A stretch of 11,508 bases of DNA from Planctomycetaceae bacterium (GTDB lineage: Bacteria > Planctomycetota > Planctomycetia > Pirellulales > Thermoguttaceae). Positions 7,166 through 11,508 of this stretch are shown in pieces. The notes under the pieces were generated by a model that did not search any database, was not told the origin of the DNA, and was given only the letters and a program-made list of their open reading frames with translations. The stretch is taken from the NCBI GenBank assembly GCA_031287585.1, contig JAITST010000264.1, positions 1 through 11,508 of the forward strand. Direction: 5' to 3'. The translations under genes and the position numbers were made by a program. Numbering within the stretch: the stretch's first letter is position 1; the number at the start of each line of letters is the position of its first letter.

Positions 7166-7454
7166 TAATACTCACTGTAAAAGGATTTTGTATCGCAAAA
7201 GAAAAACAACCCGGACAGCAACGATAAGTGATTAATTGCTTGCCGCTTACTCTACGTTGTTATTTTAATTTTGTCACCATCTAAAATCATTCTACCATTA
7301 ATCATGACCATTGTGAATAACAACTTCATAGTTAAATTCTGAAAGTTTTTGTGGTGTTGCCTGAAACACAACTCGTTACATTACTTATTTGCCAATCAAT
7401 TTGCAGTTTCCAAAACACGTAAAGCCGCGAACAATTTCGGTCAATCTAAAATGG
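7166..7454. other. 289-base gap between dnaE and manA
   Basis: This region should contain the dnaE transcript end and the manA promoter. I see no strong stem followed by T on the minus strand and no promoter with both boxes well matched. The only open frame worth naming is a 25-codon minus-strand one at 7252-7329, which I do not accept as a gene. The sequence is AT-rich and otherwise featureless. Confidence 0.6.
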
Positions 7455-10400
7455 CTATGACATTTTTGCGTAGTTGTTTTGTCTTTCGTTTGTCTGTGGT
7501 CTCTTTTTTATTCTCATTGAGTTTTCACCCAAAAGTTGTGTTATTTGGTCTTGTAGTTTATCGTTTACATCTATGCTTCTGTTGCTTGTCAGTTCCGCTA
7601 CTCTGCCGTCTGTCAGACGTATATGCAACAACAAATTTATGTCGCCCGGACTGCCTCTTAAAATTTCGTTTAGACTTTTCAACGTTGAATCGTTGTGACG
7701 TTTTTCGTCTATTACCACTATCAGTTCCTTCATAAACTTTCGTCTCGCTTCCGCAATTGTTAGCAGTTCATTCACTATCAAATTCACGTTGCCGTCGCCA
7801 TCCTCCTGACTTCGGCTTTTGTCTATCTTTCCGATTGCAAACAGTATCGCGTCATTACGGAACAACGTTTGATATTTCATATACTGTTCAGGCCACGCGA
7901 TTGACCGCATTGAACCGCTTATGTCTTCTATCGTTAAGTTTACGTACTGACTTAGTTGTCCGGGCTTTGGATTGCGTATTGACGCTATTTTTACTTCGCT
8001 AATCATACCGGCTATTACAACGTTCGCCTTGTCCGGTAAGAACACTGCATCTGTAATCAGATGTGTGCGGAATGGTTTGAATATCGATTCGTATTCTTGC
8101 AGCGGGTGCGATGTCAGGTAGAATCCCAATATACTTTTTTCGTTCGCCGAACGTTCCTTTTCTGACCACTCTGGAATATTTTGTAACGTTTTCGGGAGTT
8201 GATTTTTCGCCTTGTTTTTTTCGTCTGATACCGTATCGCCAAACGCGCCGAACAGGTTTCCTTGTCCGTGTTTTTTATCGTCCGCTGCCGCAAGTCCCGC
8301 TTTGAACGCCGCTTCCAAACTTTGCATCAGTTGTGAACGCGGTACCCCAAAAGAATCCATTGCTCCCGACTTAATCAACGCTTCACAAACCGATGGCGAA
8401 CAAATTTTCGGGTCAACACGCTCACAGAAATCAAACAGGTCTTTGAAGTTTCCGCCCTTGTCGCGTTGTTTTATTATCTCACCGGACGCAATATCACCAC
8501 AACCCTTTAACGCAGACAACGCGAATACTATTTTACCGTTCTCACCTTTCTGTTTCTCTACTTTGTACTTCACATTAGACCGATTGATATCCGGCGGCAC
8601 TATCTCGATTCCCATTCGTTTGCAATCATCGTAATGTTCTACCGTTGCGTCTCTGCCGGAGAAATTTCTGCCGGAAATATCGCCGCAAAGAAGTGCCGCC
8701 ATAAACTCTATCGAATAATGCGTTTTCAAGTACGCAGTCATATAGGCAATGAATGCGTAAGCGGTCGAATGAGATTTATTGAAACCGTAACCCGCGAACT
8801 GGATAATCAACTCAAAAATGGCGTTTGATTTATCTTCCGCCAATCCATTTTCTTTTGCACCCGCGATAAACTGCTCGCGATACTTGCTGAAATCCTTCTT
8901 CTTACTGATTGCTTTAATACAACCATAAGCGTCACCGAGCGGAATCTTACCGAGCCGGTTCAAAATCCGCATTATCTGCTCCTGATAAACCATAACACCG
9001 TTCGTTTCGCCAAGAACATCTCTCATTACGTCGTGGTCGTACTGTGCCTGCTTTCTGCCATGCTTCACATCAACATACTGGTCAACCATCCCGCCATTGA
9101 GCGGACCCGGTCGATACAACGCATTAGTCGCGATAATGTCGCGGAAGTTGTTTGGTTTCATTTGTTGCAACAGTTGGCGTATGCCGGCACTTTCGAGTTG
9201 GAACACACCTTTTGTTTCACCACGGCAAAGTAAGTTGTAAGTTTCCTTATCATCGAGCGGGAATCTATACGGGTCAATTGTTTCACCCGTCGTTTCTTTC
9301 ACAAGTTGTATCGCGTGGGCAAGAATCGACAAATTGCGGAGACCTAAAAAGTCCATCTTAAGAAGTCCCGCTTGCTCAACATCACAGCCCTGCCATTGCG
9401 TTATAATACCTTCTTTTTTATCTATCGTTAGCGGCACGTATTCCGTAAGCGGTTTGTCCGCGATAATCACACCGCAGGCGTGAACACCAGCATTTCGCGC
9501 GAGTCCCTCGATTTTTTTTGCAAGGTCTATAAGTTCTTTGATTGCCGGTTCGTTTTCATAACGTTTTCTGAGTTCCTCGCTTTCTTCAAGGGCATCATCT
9601 ATTTTTATATGCGGTACCGACGGAATGAGTTTCGTGATATTGTTGACATCGGCAACTGTGAAATTCAACACACGACCAATATCCCTGATTGAATTTTTTG
9701 CCGCCATCGTTCCAAAGACACCGAGTTGGGCAACGTTGGTTTCGGAATACTTCTCTTTTACGTAATTGAGAATTTCGATACGGCGGTCCTGGTCAAAGTC
9801 AATATCAATATCAGGCGCCTCTTTTCGGTTTTCGTCGAGGAATCGTTCAAAGAGTAAGTCAAACTCCAACGGACAAACGTGCGACATATTCAGCGCGTAA
9901 CAAACTAACGCACCAACACCGCTCCCTCTTGCCGTCCGATGGATTCCGTTTTCTTCCGCGAATCTGACGAAATCCCAAACGATGAGAAAGTATGTCGCGA
10001 AGCCAAGTTTTTTGATAACGCTTATTTCACGGTCAAGACGTGCCATTACTTCGTCGGTCAGTTCGCCGTTCACCATACGTTTCGGGTTGTCTGCGTAACG
10101 GTGTTTCAGACCGGCGATACACAACTCGCGGAGATAGTCGTTCGGGTCTTTGTTGTCAGGCGGTATGAATGTCGGAAAGAAACGTTTGCCGGTTTCGATG
10201 TTGAGGTCACAACGCTCGGCGATTTGTACCGTTGTTTCGATAGCGTCGGGAGCGGATTGCATCGCGAGTTTCATCTCCTCGACAGTTTTGAGATAAAACT
10301 GGTCGCTATCCATTCGCTGACGTTTTGCGTCGGAACGTAAAACCTGACGGCGTATGCAAGAGAGGAAGTCTTGCGATTCCGCGTCTTCGTGCATTACGTA

Positions 10401-11024
10401 ATGAACGTCGTTCGTTGCGGCTACGGGGATACCGAGTTGACGTGCGACTTTCAGGCAGCCGACTAACGCCGTCTTCTGTATTTCGAGACCCGCGTCTTGG
10501 AGTTCAATGTAGTAACGGTCGCCGAAGGTTTCGCGATACCACTGGGCGAGTTCGGCTGCTTTGGCACACTCTTCACTTGGGTCATTGAGAACGAGTTGTG
10601 CAAGGCGACCTTTTACGCAACCGCTCAAACAGATAAGACCATCGTTGTATTTTTCGAGGAGCGAGTGGTCGATACGTGGTTTGTAACGAAATCCTTCGGT
10701 GTAAGCGATTGACGCAAGTTTGAGCAGGTTTTTGTAACCGGCGTGGTTCATCGCAAGGAGCGTGAGGTGACTGGTTTCTTTTTGCGTTTCGGTGTTGTCT
10801 TTGATGTGACGCAGCGCGACGTATGCTTCGTAACCAACGATGGGTTTGATACCAGTTTTTTTTGCTTTGCTGTAAAATTCAAGCGAGCCAAACATATTAC
10901 CGTGATCGGTAAGTGCAATCGCGGGCTGCTCCAATTCCTTCGCGCGTTTGAGCAATGCGTCGATAGTACCAACGCCGTCAAGCATAGAGTAATGACTGTG
11001 AACGTGAAGATGAACGAATGACAT
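7455..11024 (-). CDS. dnaE: DNA polymerase III alpha subunit
   Basis: This 1189-residue protein is the replicative polymerase of the chromosome. It begins with a PHP domain (about 1-270; FVHLHVHSHYSMLDG at 3-17, LTDHGNMFG at 38-46, NDVHY at 205-209). The palm carries the catalytic aspartates Asp405 and Asp407 in PDIDIDF and Asp558 in KMDFLGLRN, equivalent to E. coli D401, D403 and D555. A helix-hairpin-helix region follows (about 835-890), then a likely clamp-binding motif QGNLF (921-925), an OB fold (about 1000-1070) and a C-terminal domain. The length and order are those of DnaE1, not PolC or the shorter DnaE2/ImuC. The ATG at 11024 starts right at the PHP motif. No Shine-Dalgarno precedes it. 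Two promoter candidates lie upstream, one of which would give a nearly leaderless transcript. It is separated from its upstream neighbour by an intrinsic terminator, so it should be transcribed on its own. Confidence 0.98.
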   Translation of the reverse strand: MSFVHLHVHSHYSMLDGVGTIDALLKRAKELEQPAIALTDHGNMFGSLEFYSKAKKTGIKPIVGYEAYVALRHIKDNTETQKETSHLTLLAMNHAGYKNLLKLASIAYTEGFRYKPRIDHSLLEKYNDGLICLSGCVKGRLAQLVLNDPSEECAKAAELAQWYRETFGDRYYIELQDAGLEIQKTALVGCLKVARQLGIPVAATNDVHYVMHEDAESQDFLSCIRRQVLRSDAKRQRMDSDQFYLKTVEEMKLAMQSAPDAIETTVQIAERCDLNIETGKRFFPTFIPPDNKDPNDYLRELCIAGLKHRYADNPKRMVNGELTDEVMARLDREISVIKKLGFATYFLIVWDFVRFAEENGIHRTARGSGVGALVCYALNMSHVCPLEFDLLFERFLDENRKEAPDIDIDFDQDRRIEILNYVKEKYSETNVAQLGVFGTMAAKNSIRDIGRVLNFTVADVNNITKLIPSVPHIKIDDALEESEELRKRYENEPAIKELIDLAKKIEGLARNAGVHACGVIIADKPLTEYVPLTIDKKEGIITQWQGCDVEQAGLLKMDFLGLRNLSILAHAIQLVKETTGETIDPYRFPLDDKETYNLLCRGETKGVFQLESAGIRQLLQQMKPNNFRDIIATNALYRPGPLNGGMVDQYVDVKHGRKQAQYDHDVMRDVLGETNGVMVYQEQIMRILNRLGKIPLGDAYGCIKAISKKKDFSKYREQFIAGAKENGLAEDKSNAIFELIIQFAGYGFNKSHSTAYAFIAYMTAYLKTHYSIEFMAALLCGDISGRNFSGRDATVEHYDDCKRMGIEIVPPDINRSNVKYKVEKQKGENGKIVFALSALKGCGDIASGEIIKQRDKGGNFKDLFDFCERVDPKICSPSVCEALIKSGAMDSFGVPRSQLMQSLEAAFKAGLAAADDKKHGQGNLFGAFGDTVSDEKNKAKNQLPKTLQNIPEWSEKERSANEKSILGFYLTSHPLQEYESIFKPFRTHLITDAVFLPDKANVVIAGMISEVKIASIRNPKPGQLSQYVNLTIEDISGSMRSIAWPEQYMKYQTLFRNDAILFAIGKIDKSRSQEDGDGNVNLIVNELLTIAEARRKFMKELIVVIDEKRHNDSTLKSLNEILRGSPGDINLLLHIRLTDGRVAELTSNRSIDVNDKLQDQITQLLGENSMRIKKRPQTNERQNNYAKMS

Positions 11025-11060
11025 AGTATAGTATATTGATTAGGAGTTGAGATTTGAAGA

Positions 11061-11078
11061 TGAAACAAATTTGTTCCA
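11061..11078. promoter_or_regulatory. Palindrome near the predicted dnaE transcription start
   Basis: AACAAATTTGTT (11064-11075) is a perfect 12-base palindrome. Beyond one mismatched pair the flanks TG and CA also match, giving 17 or 18 bases of dyad symmetry. It covers the position where transcription would start from the candidate promoter at 11083-11111. A repressor site is possible, but no regulator is known and AT-rich palindromes arise by chance. Confidence 0.3.
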
Positions 11079-11082
11079 CAAG

Positions 11083-11111
11083 ATAGTACCATAAATCCAG
11101 ACAAAATTCAA
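11083..11111 (-). promoter_or_regulatory. Candidate dnaE promoter
   Basis: On the minus strand TTGAAT (11111-11106) stands 17 bases before TACTAT (11088-11083); each box matches the consensus at four of six positions. It would start transcripts near 11076, giving a leader of about 52 bases. The alternative TTCAAA-N17-TATACT at 11058-11030 is about as good and would place the start at the ATG itself. I cannot choose firmly between them. Confidence 0.3.
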
Positions 11112-11167
11112 TCGGGCAGCGGCTTTTATCACGTGTCGAGAAACCACGCGGATAATAGGTAACGTAG

Positions 11168-11281
11168 TCCGTACTCCGACGGAATTACACTCGTCGTCAA
11201 GAAACAACGCAAATCCTTACACCGTAAGGGGGATCTGAAGATGGGTATTATAAGACGGCTAATCATAGTCCCGTTGGGGAC
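11168..11281. repeat. Three short hairpins in the dnaE upstream gap
   Basis: TCCGT/ACGGA (11168-11183, six-base loop), CCTTAC/GTAAGG (11215-11229, ACC loop) and GTCCC/GGGAC (11268-11281, GTTG loop) follow one another within 114 bases. The third is a close relative of the terminator hairpin at 11318-11333 (AGTCCC/GGGACT). They are too short and too different to be a CRISPR array; REP-like palindromes are the closest description. Confidence 0.55.
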
Positions 11282-11306
11282 GGAATATCGATAGAAAACA
11301 AATGGT

Positions 11307-11333
11307 AAAAAAAATTCAGTCCCTATCGGGACT
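11307..11333 (-). terminator. Intrinsic terminator of the gene at the right edge
   Basis: On the minus strand AGTCCC-GATA-GGGACT (11333-11318) forms a perfect six-pair stem with a four-base loop. It is followed by GAA and then eight T (11314-11307). It lies about 55 bases past the TGA of the partial gene at 11389-11508, which is the expected place. It should isolate dnaE from upstream transcription. Confidence 0.7.
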
Positions 11334-11388
11334 ACAAACTTGGCGATGTGAATACGCAATTTTTAATCGTGTTCGGTACAATTGGCTA

Positions 11389-11508
11389 TCACATCAGCAT
11401 CGTCGTTATCTCTTTTCTTCCTAACTTTACAAAATCACTCACCGACATTTGTAATTGATTTCCGTTTTTGGATTCTATTATTATCTGGTCTTTTGCCAGT
11501 GCGTTTCC
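11389..11508 (-). CDS. C-terminal end of an unidentified protein
   Basis: The minus strand is open from the right edge to a TGA at 11391-11389, giving 39 residues that begin GNALAKDQIIIESKNGNQ and end SDFVKLGRKEITTMLM. The stretch has a balanced mixture of charged and hydrophobic residues, like real coding sequence, and an intrinsic terminator follows at the right distance. I do not recognise the family and name no function. The gene would lie upstream of dnaE on the same strand but in a separate transcript. Confidence 0.55.
   Translation of the reverse strand, partial: GNALAKDQIIIESKNGNQLQMSVSDFVKLGRKEITTMLM

Larger units (their letters stand above)
11025..11388. other. 364-base gap upstream of dnaE
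   Basis: From dnaE outward this holds promoter-like boxes, an 18-base palindrome, and then a cluster of four short hairpins (11168-11333). The last hairpin is an intrinsic terminator for the gene that enters from the right edge. No open frame in the gap looks coding; the 76-codon minus-strand frame at 11129-11359 runs straight through the hairpins and the terminator. Confidence 0.65.

Noticed and set aside
7252..7329. 25-codon minus-strand frame (MKLLFTMVMINGRMILDGDK...) between dnaE and manA
   Set aside because: It has a plausible small-protein look but no ribosome-binding site, no promoter and no conservation that I can see; a frame this short is expected by chance in an AT-rich gap.
9939..10340. 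Plus-strand open frame of 133 codons, and several similar ones between 7474 and 11021
   Set aside because: All are antisense to dnaE, which is complete and uninterrupted; none has a domain or its own promoter.
11030..11058. TTCAAA-N17-TATACT on the minus strand as a leaderless dnaE promoter
   Set aside because: The boxes match at four and five of six positions, but AT-rich sequence gives such matches easily and a second candidate lies at 11083-11111; I kept it only as an alternative.
11168..11333. Possible CRISPR array or tandem repeat upstream of dnaE
   Set aside because: The hairpins differ in sequence and spacing, there is no constant repeat of 25 bases or more, and no cas gene is nearby.
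1..11508. tRNA, rRNA, riboswitch, transposase, integrase or defence genes
   Set aside because: I looked through the intergenic gaps and frames on both strands and saw none; the short gaps leave no room for rRNA and show no cloverleaf or known riboswitch core.

Overview
This window reads as a piece of a bacterial chromosome of middling GC content. It is most likely from a planctomycete, perhaps a gut or sediment lineage such as Thermoguttaceae/Pirellulales. The indications are a small carboxypeptidase-regulatory-like secreted protein of the kind planctomycetes carry in many copies, a very large AsmA-like envelope protein, start codons with almost no Shine-Dalgarno sequences, and intergenic gaps full of short palindromes. 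The taxonomic call is inference from protein style; no marker RNA is present.

Layout, left to right. The 3' end of a small beta-rich secreted or lipoprotein gene (1-348, +) is followed by a 483-base gap holding a hairpin, a long inverted repeat built from CTCCGTG-like units, and a candidate terminator. Then comes a large minus-strand AsmA/TamB-like gene (832-4335). A 200-base divergent region separates it from the plus-strand threonine synthase gene thrC (4638-6023). It carries two matching promoter-like sequences around a 28-base palindrome. thrC converges on manA, mannose-6-phosphate isomerase (6101-7165, -), across a 77-base gap with a GC-rich hairpin. Upstream of manA on the same strand lies dnaE, the replicative DNA polymerase III alpha subunit (7455-11024, -). 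Beyond it is a 364-base gap with four small hairpins, one of which is a convincing intrinsic terminator. The window ends in the C-terminal coding end of an unidentified minus-strand gene (11389-11508).

The four full genes serve unrelated housekeeping roles: envelope biogenesis, threonine synthesis, sugar-phosphate interconversion and replication. They do not form an operon. I see no transposase, integrase, CRISPR array, toxin-antitoxin pair, defence cassette, tRNA or rRNA. The unusual material is intergenic (several distinct palindrome families and a pair of look-alike divergent promoters), plus a fourfold internal repeat in the AsmA-like protein. I do not see evidence of a new multi-gene system.
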